In this document: piece after piece, positions 8,607 to 17,302 of the stretch
Layout of the letters: each line of letters begins with the position of its first letter
How positions within the stretch are numbered: position 1 is the stretch's first letter
NCBI GenBank assembly: GCA_029250305.1
Contig: JAQXFM010000293.1
Span: forward strand, 1 to 42,101
DNA from: Candidatus Poseidoniaceae archaeon
GTDB lineage: Archaea > Thermoplasmatota > Poseidoniia > Poseidoniales > Poseidoniaceae
Reading direction: 5' to 3'
Length of the DNA: 42,101 nucleotides
Program-made: the position numbers and the translations under genes
Notes under the pieces: generated by a model
Databases searched by the model: none
What the model was told of the DNA's origin: nothing
The model's input: the letters and a program-made list of their open reading frames with translations, nothing else

Positions 8607-9845
8607 TCAGCGACTTGCGTAGAAACTCTGGATGAGTTTTGTCACTCGTTGGATATCATTGACGTCACGTGCAATCATGTCACGGAGAATCTCTTCACGT
8701 TGAGAGACGTGCTGTTCAAAGACATCTGGAGAAATACCCGCAGCCTTGCAGATTGTCTCCCTGAGTTTGGAGGGAATGCCTGTTTCTTCAATTTGGTCTG
8801 TTGCCGCATTGTACTTCCATATGATGTTGAGGCGGGGCTTGTCCCCTTCCATTCCTGCAACTTCGGCCACTTCAGTGATCTTCCGAGCGGTCTTTCCATT
8901 GACGTGAAGACGAGCTTGGATGATAATGAGGTCCAATCCACTCAACATGATTGGTGGAACGCTCATTGGAGGGTTGATCATTCGAGTGACGGTCTCTTGG
9001 GCGGTGTTTGCGTGCAGCGAACCAAAGGAACCATCGTGGCCTGTGTTCATCGCCGTGAGCAAGGTTGCGGCCTCTGGGCCCCGCACTTCACCAACGATGA
9101 TTCGATCTGGGCGCATTCGGAGGCTGGATTTCAAACAGTCGTTCATGTCAATCTCCGATGTACCGTCCGGTCGCTCCCTTCGAGTTTCCATTCGCAACCA
9201 GTGGTCGTGGTAGACTTGCAATTCAGCAGTGTCTTCAACGGTGAGAAGGCGACGGTGCCATGGAATGTACATACCGAGGCAATTGAGGGTCGTGGTCTTA
9301 CCAGAACCTGTACCACCTGCAATGACAAAGTTAGCGGGGCGGCTGTCAAGCCCTTCAATCCAAACCCACATCATAGCCGCAAGACGGGTGTTTACGGTTC
9401 CGAACTTGATGAGATCAATCATTGTAAGCGGATCTTCCTTGAACTTACGAATGGTCAATGTTGGCCCATCCGGAGAGACTGGAGGGATTGTGCCATTGAC
9501 ACGGGAACCGTCATGCAATCGTCCATCAAAAATTGGCACCATACCAGGCCCGTCACCGAGTGGAACGTTTGTGTATGAGGCGATGTTCTTGGCAATTTGA
9601 AGGCCTGATTCGTTATCGATGGTGAGGTTTGTTCGGCACATTCCGAATTTACGGTGAGCGACCTTGACTTCCTGTTGCCCGCCGTTGTACATCACTTCTT
9701 CCAGATTATCATCGTCGAGAAGGAGTTGAAGATCCCCATGCGGGTTTGGATCTGCAACACCATCAACATGGTAAATTGGAGAGGGATGATTCCCCTCGGT
9801 GTAAATCGTAACTCGGCCATACTGTTCTAAAATCGTTTGAGACAT
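8607..9845 (-). CDS. type II/IV secretion ATPase (TadA/ArlI/PilB family)
   Basis: A 412-residue hexameric ATPase that powers type IV filament assembly or secretion at the cytoplasmic face. Motifs in order: a conserved N-terminal arginine-containing segment (TLTIRKF, about 129-135), Walker A GGTGSGKTT (177-185), the Asp box TVEDTAEL, Walker B RIIVGEVRGPEA, and the His box GHDGSFGSLHAN. The Asp/His boxes and the short N-terminal domain are typical of the TadA/CpaF and archaeal ArlI/EpdL side of the family rather than FtsK or VirD4. It follows the T2SSF gene by 3 bp in the same minus-strand run, forming a minimal motor plus platform. No archaellum-specific genes (arlCDE, FGH) are nearby, so a pilus or secretion role is more likely than motility. 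Confidence 0.9.
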   Translation of the reverse strand: MSQTILEQYGRVTIYTEGNHPSPIYHVDGVADPNPHGDLQLLLDDDNLEEVMYNGGQQEVKVAHRKFGMCRTNLTIDNESGLQIAKNIASYTNVPLGDGPGMVPIFDGRLHDGSRVNGTIPPVSPDGPTLTIRKFKEDPLTMIDLIKFGTVNTRLAAMMWVWIEGLDSRPANFVIAGGTGSGKTTTLNCLGMYIPWHRRLLTVEDTAELQVYHDHWLRMETRRERPDGTSEIDMNDCLKSSLRMRPDRIIVGEVRGPEAATLLTAMNTGHDGSFGSLHANTAQETVTRMINPPMSVPPIMLSGLDLIIIQARLHVNGKTARKITEVAEVAGMEGDKPRLNIIWKYNAATDQIEETGIPSKLRETICKAAGISPDVFEQHVSQREEILRDMIARDVNDIQRVTKLIQSFYASR

Positions 9846-9848
9846 TGC

Positions 9849-10580
9849 TTAACCTCCAATCATGACAACTGCGCCGAGGTACAAGCCCATGGACAGCGCA
9901 ATCCACAATGGCATCCACCATAGCGCATCTCTGAATCGCCCAAGCATGCGTCCTGAGACACCGAGGGCCACCGCTGAAGCGGCTCCAAAGAAGAGGGAAA
10001 AGGTGCGGTTGAAACTGTCAATTTGAAAGCCGCTGGAGGCAGGTGCGAACAAGCCGACAATGAACGCAATGAGAACTGGAAGGCCGATGGACACGAACAT
10101 CACAATCAGAAGGCCGCGTCCAAGCAATTCTTCTTCGCGGGTGTTCATCAAGTCGTTCAATCGCTCGTAGTCCATTGCCAAGTCTGATAGAATCTGTTGG
10201 AGAGGTGCGTCTTGTTCAATCGCAGTTTCGATCAAGACCATTACACGTTGGACTTGAGAGGATCGGGTCTTTGCAGCAAAGGCTGAAAGAGCAGCCTCAA
10301 ACGAAGACGAGTGGCTCTCTTCCAGCGTTTCAAGGAGTAATTTTCCAAGTGGGCCCTGAACATTGCGTGATTGTTCCATCATGGCCTCTTGTATGCCTCG
10401 CCCGGCTCCGACGGTGTCTGACAGGCCTTCGAGCAAACCCGGCAGTGCATTCTCTATAGAACGACGTCTCTTGCGTTCCATCATTGGAGGAACACCACCT
10501 GCAGCGCAAGCCATTCCAATCACAGAGAGATAGAGAAGGAGTGGATTTCCATTGAAGGTTTCAAGCAGTCCAAAGATCAT
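9849..10580 (-). CDS. T2SSF-domain membrane platform protein (TadC/ArlJ-like)
   Basis: A 243-residue integral membrane protein with the type II secretion F domain. An N-terminal membrane segment lies at about 14-30. The cytosolic helical T2SSF region follows (LPGLLEGLSDTVGAGRGIQEAM, roughly 45-150), with the typical small-residue GxG pattern and the DAPLQQILSDLA segment. Then come transmembrane segments near 155-180 (LLIVMFVSIGLPVLIAFIVGLF) and two more before the C-terminus. Such proteins form the inner-membrane platform on which the ATPase acts. The start is 4 bp after the stop of the other T2SSF gene and the stop is 3 bp before the ATPase, so the three are surely co-translated. Two short T2SSF proteins in place of one long one recall the Tad and Epd-type pilus systems. 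Confidence 0.85.
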   Translation of the reverse strand: MIFGLLETFNGNPLLLYLSVIGMACAAGGVPPMMERKRRRSIENALPGLLEGLSDTVGAGRGIQEAMMEQSRNVQGPLGKLLLETLEESHSSSFEAALSAFAAKTRSSQVQRVMVLIETAIEQDAPLQQILSDLAMDYERLNDLMNTREEELLGRGLLIVMFVSIGLPVLIAFIVGLFAPASSGFQIDSFNRTFSLFFGAASAVALGVSGRMLGRFRDALWWMPLWIALSMGLYLGAVVMIGG

Positions 10581-10584
10581 TGAA

Positions 10585-11166
10585 TCACAACCCCGGGTCC
10601 TTCGTGTGGGCCTTCAAGCCAATCAGCATCATACCGATGAGTGTAAACACCAAGCCACCGTTCACAACAGAATTGATCATTCCCTGGTCGATTGTACCAA
10701 CAATGGCTTCCGCCCCATCGCCGAGCAATTGTGGGACAAGGCCGACAATTGCTAGAATGATCGGGCCAATCATACCGATTGAAAGAAGCGTTTCAGGAAC
10801 TGCACCGAGCTCTTCGATGTATTTCTTCACTGACTCTGTGCGTTCATTCTCCATTCGAACACCCTGCTTTCGCAGCGTCTCGACAATGTCCGTGTTTTGA
10901 GTGACGTTGGAGTACATCGTATTCAACAGTCTGCGATACCCTTCGGATTCTGCTTTCTTGAGCAACCCTTTCAGTTCACGGTCGAGCCCACCCGCCGTCC
11001 CTTTTCGCAACCGCTTCATCATCGAAGAGAAGTCTTCTGAAATGACGCCGTAGCCGCCACTTCCAATCGTGTGAATGGCTGCTTCAAGACCTACGCCAGA
11101 CGACATGAGGACGTCAAGCGTGCGGATGACGTAGAGAATTTCTCTCTGCTCATCCAACTTTCGCAT
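10585..11166 (-). CDS. T2SSF-domain membrane platform protein (TadB-like), shorter paralogue
   Basis: A 193-residue partner of the following gene. The N-terminal cytosolic T2SSF helices span about 5-125 (YVIRTLDVLMSSGVGLEAAI; GLDRELKGLLKKAESEGYRRL; NVTQNTDIVETLRKQG). Two transmembrane segments follow near 128-147 (SIGMIGPIILAIVGLVPQLL) and 165-185. It lacks the extra N-terminal membrane helix of its neighbour. It starts 9 bp after the small unknown gene at 11176. Together with the downstream T2SSF protein and ATPase it would build a membrane motor; the protein it exports is not identified here. Confidence 0.83.
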   Translation of the reverse strand: MRKLDEQREILYVIRTLDVLMSSGVGLEAAIHTIGSGGYGVISEDFSSMMKRLRKGTAGGLDRELKGLLKKAESEGYRRLLNTMYSNVTQNTDIVETLRKQGVRMENERTESVKKYIEELGAVPETLLSIGMIGPIILAIVGLVPQLLGDGAEAIVGTIDQGMINSVVNGGLVFTLIGMMLIGLKAHTKDPGL

Positions 11167-11175
11167 AGCAATACC

Positions 11176-11529
11176 TCAAACAATGTCTTCGATCAGCTCG
11201 AACATGAAGGCCTCGCTGGTGCCTTCGTATTCCATAACGGCAAACAAGACTTTGACATCTCGTTCTTCAAATGGGTCGTGAATGTAAGGCTGGCCGCTAC
11301 GGAACATGCTGAGAATACGCTTGTAATTCTCCAAATTTACTTCGCCCTTTACGGTATAAACAGTTGACTCTGAGCCCTCGTCGTGGAGGTTATCACCTTC
11401 TTCACCACGGATGATTGTACGGGTCAATCGACGCGTCAATCGCACATGTATGTCACAATTTGGAATTCGTACCCAATCTGAGCTTGATGTCCCAGTTGCG
11501 GGACGAATAAAGAAATCTAATCCAGCCAT
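11176..11529 (-). CDS. small beta-rich protein of unknown function in the RPA/T2SSF gene run
   Basis: 117 residues beginning MAGLDFF. The start ATG 11529 is supported by AGGGGTCA upstream; the frame is open to 11553. There is no signal peptide or membrane helix. The sequence alternates hydrophobic and charged residues, as in beta-sandwiches, and ends with the segments VKGEVNLENYKRIL, RSGQPYIHDPFEERDVKVL and MFELIEDIV. This pattern reminds me of small tail or baseplate adaptor proteins of contractile phage-like systems, where a fragment about a spatially limited zone (Y-I-H-D-P) recurs. That is only an impression. It lies 61 bp after the RPA-associated gene and 9 bp before the first T2SSF gene, so it is probably co-transcribed with both. 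Confidence 0.75.
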   Translation of the reverse strand: MAGLDFFIRPATGTSSSDWVRIPNCDIHVRLTRRLTRTIIRGEEGDNLHDEGSESTVYTVKGEVNLENYKRILSMFRSGQPYIHDPFEERDVKVLFAVMEYEGTSEAFMFELIEDIV

Positions 11530-11590
11530 GCAGTTGACCCCTATGCTTTGCACGCACAGAGAAGGTCTTCAATGTTGGGGGAGAAACGAA

Positions 11591-12523
11591 TCACGATACG
11601 ATTCTAAACCATCCAAAGCGAGGTTCGTGAAGCGTGCCTTCATTCGACAGTTCATCCAACTTGGCCTCTGCCAGTTGACGATCGATGCCTCTTGCGTCTG
11701 CATTGGTCAAAACAGTCTCAAAATCAACACCGTCGCCTTGGTCGAGCTGACCAATGATTGCAACAAGTGTCTCTTTGACAGCATCGTCATCGGAAGCGCC
11801 CGCAGCTGCAGGAGCATCATCCAACGTCGACTGTGGCGGTGGAGCCGGTTGGCTGGCTGCTTCCATTCGTCCCTCTGCAATGTCAAGCGCTTGCATGACG
11901 TTCAGGGTGTAGGTCTCGGTGTCGAACTCACCGTAGTGGTTCCTTGAAAGAAGAAGTCCGTCGACCATGTGATCTGGAACACCTGCAGCCTTCAAGCCTT
12001 CAGCCGTCGGTTCTGCAGAGAGGGAATCATTGCGCGTCTTCATGCGCTGAAGCGTCCCCTCAGAGGCTCTGGTCAGCCAGAGAGCGTATGTTTTGGCATC
12101 GATCTCACACGCTTCTTCTGGACGGAGTGAAGTGTACACAGCGCCTTCGTCAGTTTGATACCAACGTGATTTCGCAGTCATCAGGAGAAGCACTGGCTCG
12201 CCGATCTCTGTCTTTTCAACAAGAGAGAGCGTCAATTCTCGCATCGATTCGGAGGCGTAATCGCCAACGGAGAAGTAATGCAAGCCCGATGGGTCCCTCA
12301 TTTGACCTTGATAGAGCGTTGAACCATTCGAGGTCTCTCGCACTTCAAGGCGTTCAAGGAGACCTGCGACAATCACACGGTTGACTTTCGCACCAAGCTT
12401 TGTAATGACGAAGGAGGGATCATATTCACCAGATCCTTTCTCATTCAACGTCGCTTCACTGAACTCTGAGGCAAGCATGTGCCATGCAGGTTGTCGGCGA
12501 ACTCGTCCACTTGACTGCATCAT
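11591..12523 (-). CDS. RPA-associated protein (RPAP, OB-fold)
   Basis: A 310-residue partner of archaeal single-strand-binding protein RPA. The N-terminal 170 residues follow the RPA-associated family pattern (as in haloarchaeal rpap genes): RQPAWHMLASEFSEA, then VITKLGAKVNRVIVAGLLERLE, an OB-fold strand set with RDPSGLHYFSVGDYASE, a KSRWYQTDEGAVYTSLRPEE segment, and ALWLTRASEGTLQRM. A Pro/Ala/Gln linker around 225-240 leads to a C-terminal winged-helix-like domain (LVAIIGQLDQGDGVDFETVL...), as in RPA32-type proteins. The start ATG overlaps the RPA stop by 4 bp (ATGA), which implies translational coupling and a stoichiometric complex. Confidence 0.85.
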   Translation of the reverse strand: MMQSSGRVRRQPAWHMLASEFSEATLNEKGSGEYDPSFVITKLGAKVNRVIVAGLLERLEVRETSNGSTLYQGQMRDPSGLHYFSVGDYASESMRELTLSLVEKTEIGEPVLLLMTAKSRWYQTDEGAVYTSLRPEEACEIDAKTYALWLTRASEGTLQRMKTRNDSLSAEPTAEGLKAAGVPDHMVDGLLLSRNHYGEFDTETYTLNVMQALDIAEGRMEAASQPAPPPQSTLDDAPAAAGASDDDAVKETLVAIIGQLDQGDGVDFETVLTNADARGIDRQLAEAKLDELSNEGTLHEPRFGWFRIVS

Positions 12524-14214
12524 GACACCCCCCAGTGAGCACGCAATTCAGTCGCAAGCATTCCCGCATCCTCTTCGACCACAGCAGCGCCATCAGCCAA
12601 CATCATTGCACCTTGCTCATCGACAATGGTCCGTCCTGTTGCTTTGACAGTGCGTCCAAGGAGGGTGCCCCGAAGGGTTTGGACAAATGCCATCTGACCA
12701 TCTTGATCGACAGCCGCCTTCATCTGAGCTTCATCCATTCCAAGCAATGCCAATGTGGCTGCTTTGTTGGTCAAGAGAGAGACGCTTGAGCGCCCATCAT
12801 CCATGACCAATCGCAGGCGAACATCGCTGTTGCCATCGTTCGGGCCGTGTTCGGCACACGCACCATCGCGAAGGACCCTGCGGCATTCTGTGCAGCGTTG
12901 AATGAATCCTGAATCCTCACGCACGCTGACAATGATTGCAGACGTGGAAACGCCAACTCGACTGGCGCCTGTTGCCAGGTCATGAAGATCGACTTCCGCC
13001 GTATGGTTGGTCAAGTCAAGCGATTCATCCCATGGTGTTGCATCGAGAAGTTCGACTTGGTCCACATTGTCTACAGTGATGTCTGGGATTCCCTGCCAAG
13101 CACGAACACGCACGCCCTTGAGACGAACGGTCATTGGCAGTTGATCATCTGATATCGGCAATTCGCTCCATGCACTCATTCGGCATCGGCCTGTTGGGTC
13201 GGCAATTTGCCCCGACCACAAGAAGCGCTCTTCGCCGTCACGCGTGAACGAACGCTTGGCCCATTCGGTGATTTGTACAACAGCGTCGACATCCCTGGCG
13301 CCATCCCTCAATTCAGAGATGGTGAGAACGGTTTGTTGAGACAGAGATTCTGCATCAGCGAAGTTCTTGTCGTGGAAGATTTCAACCTTGGTGGTGCGGC
13401 CGAAATTAAGTTCAGGCGTATCCCTAAAGGTTCGGACTTGAGCACCATCGATCTTGAGAAGGCTGCCCACTGCATGTTCGAAAGGTTCCCACGAGAGGAA
13501 GCCAATCGTTCCACTTTCATCCGCAATGCGACCTCGAACAATGTCCAGTGACCCCGAACCATCCTTCTTGTGGATTTGGTCCGGGCGAGAAGCGAGCACA
13601 CGGCCCACCACGCAGACATAACCATCGCCGGGAAGGCTGTTGATGTCTTGAGGCTCTCCGGGTGCGACAACGGGGCGGGTACCCTCACGCACAACTGCAA
13701 TCCGAGTGGATTGGTTAATGTTGAGGGACATACGACCTTGGTACTCGTTCACAGATGCGCCTTCAATTCGGACGATGGAACCCGGTGCCAAGTTCGCGCT
13801 TGGACCCCAGTCTTTGTATTCCCAACGGGTTTTGTCGCCTTTTTCCTCCCAAGGGTTGTCTTCAAGAAGACCAAAGGCAATTTGTTTCTGTTCACCACGA
13901 ATGGTCTGCTCTCGCATGTTATGAGAAATGATTTCGACTTCGATTTCGACTTCTTTGTCGTTCCCGTTCAATTCACTTAGCCGACTGACTTTCTTTGTGT
14001 TTCTCGGGGCGGATGAACCGCCTTGAGAAGGGCTGCGATTTGTTGGAACTGACTGCTCACCCTTGAAGCGACGCAGGATTGACCGCATCGCATCTTGTGG
14101 CGGGATGTAAAATTCAGTTTCGTATTTTGCAAACGCTTCTGCAACATCTTTCGGATCTGCATCCGGGCATTCTGCCAAAATTGCGTTGACGTGCGTCTCA
14201 TACTTTTCAGACAT
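12520..14214 (-). CDS. rpa: replication protein A (single-stranded DNA-binding protein), multi-OB-fold with zinc finger
   Basis: A 564-residue protein that coats single-stranded DNA in replication, recombination and repair. An N-terminal helical region (about 1-60) precedes several OB folds. Recognisable strands are VEIEVEIISHNMREQ, GSIVRIEGASVNEYQGRMSLNIN, GYVCVVGRVLASRPDQ and AVVQITEWAKRSFT. A zinc finger near residues 440-457 (CTEC...C-A-E-H) is followed by the last OB fold, as in euryarchaeal RPAs. ATG 14214 is chosen because GGAGGAC lies about 10 bases upstream; the frame is open to 14391 but without a ribosome site. Minus-strand TATA-like elements sit near 14294-14300 and 14344-14350. 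It heads a run of genes ending in the secretion ATPase. Confidence 0.9.
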   Translation of the reverse strand: MSEKYETHVNAILAECPDADPKDVAEAFAKYETEFYIPPQDAMRSILRRFKGEQSVPTNRSPSQGGSSAPRNTKKVSRLSELNGNDKEVEIEVEIISHNMREQTIRGEQKQIAFGLLEDNPWEEKGDKTRWEYKDWGPSANLAPGSIVRIEGASVNEYQGRMSLNINQSTRIAVVREGTRPVVAPGEPQDINSLPGDGYVCVVGRVLASRPDQIHKKDGSGSLDIVRGRIADESGTIGFLSWEPFEHAVGSLLKIDGAQVRTFRDTPELNFGRTTKVEIFHDKNFADAESLSQQTVLTISELRDGARDVDAVVQITEWAKRSFTRDGEERFLWSGQIADPTGRCRMSAWSELPISDDQLPMTVRLKGVRVRAWQGIPDITVDNVDQVELLDATPWDESLDLTNHTAEVDLHDLATGASRVGVSTSAIIVSVREDSGFIQRCTECRRVLRDGACAEHGPNDGNSDVRLRLVMDDGRSSVSLLTNKAATLALLGMDEAQMKAAVDQDGQMAFVQTLRGTLLGRTVKATGRTIVDEQGAMMLADGAAVVEEDAGMLATELRAHWGVS

Positions 14215-14285
14215 GAGCAAGTCCTCCGTCAGACGTGTTCGTTTGATGCCTGTACGGAGAACAGGCTGCGGGCTTTCGTGCGGAT

Positions 14286-14352
14286 TGGTTGAGTCTATAC
14301 ACTCCCTTGACCTCCATGGTAATGAACAAAGATGACGACGGGACTTAAACAA
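14286..14352 (-). promoter_or_regulatory. candidate rpa promoter region with two TATA-like boxes
   Basis: Between the start of RPA (14214) and the stop of TldE (14406) lie two minus-strand TATA-like elements: GTATAGA at 14294-14300 and GTTTAAG at 14344-14350. From archaeal spacing, transcription would begin about 25 bp downstream of either, giving leaders of about 55 or 105 nt. No hairpin or riboswitch fold was recognised in the leader. Neither start has been shown experimentally. Confidence 0.35.
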
Positions 14353-14405
14353 TACCGTGTGAATTTCTGTGAAGTCGCCTTCACTTGACAAAGCCGCAAT
14401 GAACT

Positions 14406-15815
14406 TTAAGCGGGGTTCACGCGTAATCCTTGCAGCATCAAGACATCCGGAAGATGCATGCTTCCCGAAGAATACGAGCCTTGGACACGAACATCGTCAC
14501 CGAGCCGAACGCCCTCGGAAAGGGCTTTTGCAAGGTTGCCAGAGAGTCCAGCTTGCTTCACAGGGCCAAGAATTTGACCACCTTCAACCCGTAGAATGGT
14601 GCTCGTTGTCACTGAGAAATCACCGCTTGTCGGATTCGCTGTGTGGGCACCCATCACGCTGTGAACGATGTATCCATCGCCCATTTCTTGCAGGAGTGCA
14701 TCTTGGGAATGGCCTCCATTTTTGGAAGTCATGGTAAAGTCACTGCAGCCAATACCGGGCGGCGATTGGTGTCCGCCACGGACGGCGTTTCCAGTCGTTT
14801 CAGCATGCTCGATTCGCCCTTCAGCAACCTGTTGCGCTGCATCCCTTGTGCCCCACATGGAGCCAACAAGTCGACCGTTTTCGACGAGTGTTTGGCGACG
14901 GCTCGGTACGCCTTCTCCGTCGCGGGAACTTGCAGATTTACCGCCATCCATTCGACCATCATCGATCAGCGAAAGGTCAGAGGCAAGCACTTGAGTTCCT
15001 TCTTTGCCGGACCAGAACGATTCATTGCGAACCAATCGGTCACCTCGTAGTGCGGTTGGAACGACCATTGAAAACAAGGGTGAGAAACCTTCACTCGTCA
15101 TGAGCACAGGCGTATCTTGTGGCTGACTATCGATTTCAATCGGCCCACGTGTGACTTGAGCCCAATGCACTGCGTTTGCGATGCAAGGAGGCACATCTGC
15201 CAACAACTGCCGACCGGAATCCCCTTCGTAGGAACTGGTGAGTTCATCATCAGCATCGATGGAAACTTGGACGCCAAGCCCATGAGAGGTGGTGATGCCA
15301 GAGGATTCAATCCCTTCGCTGGAAAGAATGGCCGATGCCGTGGCACCAACGCCGAGGCCCCCGCCCGTCACAACAGCACGCTTGTCAAGTGAAGCCACTT
15401 CACTCAACACTGCGTCTGCTTGTTCTAACAGGTCTTCTGGACCAATGTCAAGAATGCGACGATCGCACAAACCCTCGACTGGTGCTGCCTCTTGAGCACT
15501 TGGGAGAACAAAACCTTCGATGGAAGGTGATGCACGTGCCACATCGAGTGCTTGTTTGATTGCAGGGGTTGCAGAACTTGCGTCGACGAGGTAAGCGTAG
15601 CCAAATCGGCCTTCTTCCACCACACGGATGCCATATCCGCCCTCGCCACCGCCAGCAGCGAGCGAAATCTTTCCTGCTTCGATGTCAAGTTGGTGGCCAT
15701 AAGATTGGAACGCTACTACTTCCCATTGCGAAATTCCTTCTTGCTTGCAAAGGTCGCCGATGCGTTTGCACCCTTCTCCGATTCTCTCAACAGCGTCGTT
15801 TGGTAGCATCTTCAT
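14406..15815 (-). CDS. tldE: TldE/PmbA-family protein, non-catalytic partner of TldD
   Basis: A 469-residue member of the TldD/TldE family. Bacterial TldD-TldE is a heterodimeric protease that trims modified peptides and unfolded proteins; archaeal pairs are widespread, with less defined substrates. Here the HExxxH zinc motif of TldD is absent, which identifies TldE. Family segments are present: AGGGEGGYGIRVVEEGRFGYAY near 55-75, PVLMTSEGFSPLFSM in the middle, and the C-terminal GDFSVTTSTILRVEGGQI followed by the LAKALSEGVRLGDD region. The start overlaps the TldD stop by 4 bp, so the subunits are translationally coupled. Confidence 0.9.
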   Translation of the reverse strand: MKMLPNDAVERIGEGCKRIGDLCKQEGISQWEVVAFQSYGHQLDIEAGKISLAAGGGEGGYGIRVVEEGRFGYAYLVDASSATPAIKQALDVARASPSIEGFVLPSAQEAAPVEGLCDRRILDIGPEDLLEQADAVLSEVASLDKRAVVTGGGLGVGATASAILSSEGIESSGITTSHGLGVQVSIDADDELTSSYEGDSGRQLLADVPPCIANAVHWAQVTRGPIEIDSQPQDTPVLMTSEGFSPLFSMVVPTALRGDRLVRNESFWSGKEGTQVLASDLSLIDDGRMDGGKSASSRDGEGVPSRRQTLVENGRLVGSMWGTRDAAQQVAEGRIEHAETTGNAVRGGHQSPPGIGCSDFTMTSKNGGHSQDALLQEMGDGYIVHSVMGAHTANPTSGDFSVTTSTILRVEGGQILGPVKQAGLSGNLAKALSEGVRLGDDVRVQGSYSSGSMHLPDVLMLQGLRVNPA

Positions 15816-17254
15816 CCCACCAATGCGTTTGAAATTCTCATAATCGGACCGCCGTCCCCGACCGGGACTGTTTGTCCCTTTCCACAGAAACCAGGCGCTG
15901 CAAGGCGAGCATCTTGAGTAAGGCCATCGACATCCTTGAGAATTTGAAGGGTCAATCCGCTCACACTGACATCTTTCAGTGGCTTGGTGAGTTCACCGTT
16001 TTCGATGAGCCACGCTTCTTGTGCAGCAAATTGGAATGAGCCTCGACCCGTGTCCACTTGCCCACCTCTGGAACCGCAAGCATAAACGCCGTAACTGATG
16101 TCTTCAATCAGTTCATCCAAATCGTTGTGGGTTCCGCCCTGAATCATGGTGTTCGACATGCGCACGAGCGGGTGGTGAAGGCCGTCTTGGGCACGAGCAC
16201 CTGCGTTCGGTGCGATGCCGAAGTGGTGGGCAGTCTCTCGATGGTTGAGGTATTCGGTAAGCACACCGTTCTTGATGAGGCATTTCTCACGGGTGTCAAG
16301 ACCTTCATCATCAATTGGATGGGCTCCGTACCCACCACGAATGGTTGGATCATCGACCACGGTGACGATGCTGTTGCCAATCGTTTGGCCTAACTTTCCA
16401 TCGAGGCACGAGTCGCCAGCTGCGACTAAGTCTGCTTCACATGGGTGGCCAAGTGCCTCGTGGATGTAGACTCCAGTGAGGTCACGGTCGGCCACAAGCG
16501 GGAGTTTTCCAGATGGAGCACGTTCTGCTTTCAAAAGTCGAAGTGTTGCGATTTGAGCAGTTCGGCCGAGTTCTCCAAGATCGCATGCCTCGATGACTTC
16601 AAGACCCCCTTCGCCGCCATGGCGCGTTCTATAGGAGACGACATCGCCTCCATCACGACCGGTGACGGTTGCGTTGATGAGGGAGCGTTGAAACGACCAC
16701 GTACGGTTCATGCCTTCTGAAGTCATCAACTCAGTGTGGAGGTGTTCATCATGCCAGCCACATGTAACAGAGACAATTCGTTCGTCCTCTGCCGCGCTGT
16801 CATGGAGCGTCATCAGGTGGTGAAGTTTGGTATCCAAATCGGTGTTTCGTACATCCTTCTTTGGTATCCAATGGACTTCATTTTCCAAGATTGGAACCTC
16901 TGCAAGGGCGACAGGCCGGTCTTTGGAGGCCCTGCGAGCAGCCACAGCCTTGGCGAGTTTCACAGTTGACTCAACTTGGCCAGGGAGCGAAAGAACATCC
17001 GTTGTCGAATGCACGCCCCACGCCCCATCAGCCAAAATTCGCATGGTGACGCCGATGTCTTGACCTGGAATGGCTCGCTCGAGTTTCCCATCTCGAATGG
17101 CCACTGAGGAGTCAGTGATCGCCATCAAACGGACTTCTGCATAGGAAGCGCCGAGATCTTGGGCATGGTCAAGTGCGGCCTGAATTTTCGATTGTTGAAG
17201 GTATCGACCGGTCCCTGAAGTACGGTCGTCGTTTGGGCTAGCACTCATCACCAT
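15812..17254 (-). CDS. tldD: TldD-family metalloprotease
   Basis: A 480-residue catalytic partner of TldE. The family zinc site HEALGHPCEAD (HExxxH) lies near residue 265. An N-terminal region shared with TldE includes ASYAEVRLMAITDSSVAIRDGKLE and VTMRILADGAWGV. The C-terminus carries ISYGVYACGSRGGQVDTGRGSFQFAAQEAW, which is typical of TldD. The start is ATG 17254 (or ATG 17248). It lies 48 bp downstream of the Cgi121 gene on the same strand and may be read from that operon. A role in processing a modified peptide cannot be tested here, because no modification genes are adjacent. Confidence 0.92.
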   Translation of the reverse strand: MVMSASPNDDRTSGTGRYLQQSKIQAALDHAQDLGASYAEVRLMAITDSSVAIRDGKLERAIPGQDIGVTMRILADGAWGVHSTTDVLSLPGQVESTVKLAKAVAARRASKDRPVALAEVPILENEVHWIPKKDVRNTDLDTKLHHLMTLHDSAAEDERIVSVTCGWHDEHLHTELMTSEGMNRTWSFQRSLINATVTGRDGGDVVSYRTRHGGEGGLEVIEACDLGELGRTAQIATLRLLKAERAPSGKLPLVADRDLTGVYIHEALGHPCEADLVAAGDSCLDGKLGQTIGNSIVTVVDDPTIRGGYGAHPIDDEGLDTREKCLIKNGVLTEYLNHRETAHHFGIAPNAGARAQDGLHHPLVRMSNTMIQGGTHNDLDELIEDISYGVYACGSRGGQVDTGRGSFQFAAQEAWLIENGELTKPLKDVSVSGLTLQILKDVDGLTQDARLAAPGFCGKGQTVPVGDGGPIMRISNALVG

Positions 17255-17302
17255 GGAAACACGGAGAAGCCTGTAGTGCTTGAACCCTGCTCCGTTGCGT
17301 GT

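Noticed and set aside
8649..9578. 309-codon plus-strand open frame opposite the secretion ATPase
   Set aside because: The opposite strand carries a full set of ATPase motifs; the plus frame has no recognisable domain and is a shadow.
8607..11166. Archaellum (motility) operon
   Set aside because: ATPase and two platform proteins are present, but no archaellin or arlC/D/E/F/G/H genes, so a pilus/secretion machine is the safer call.
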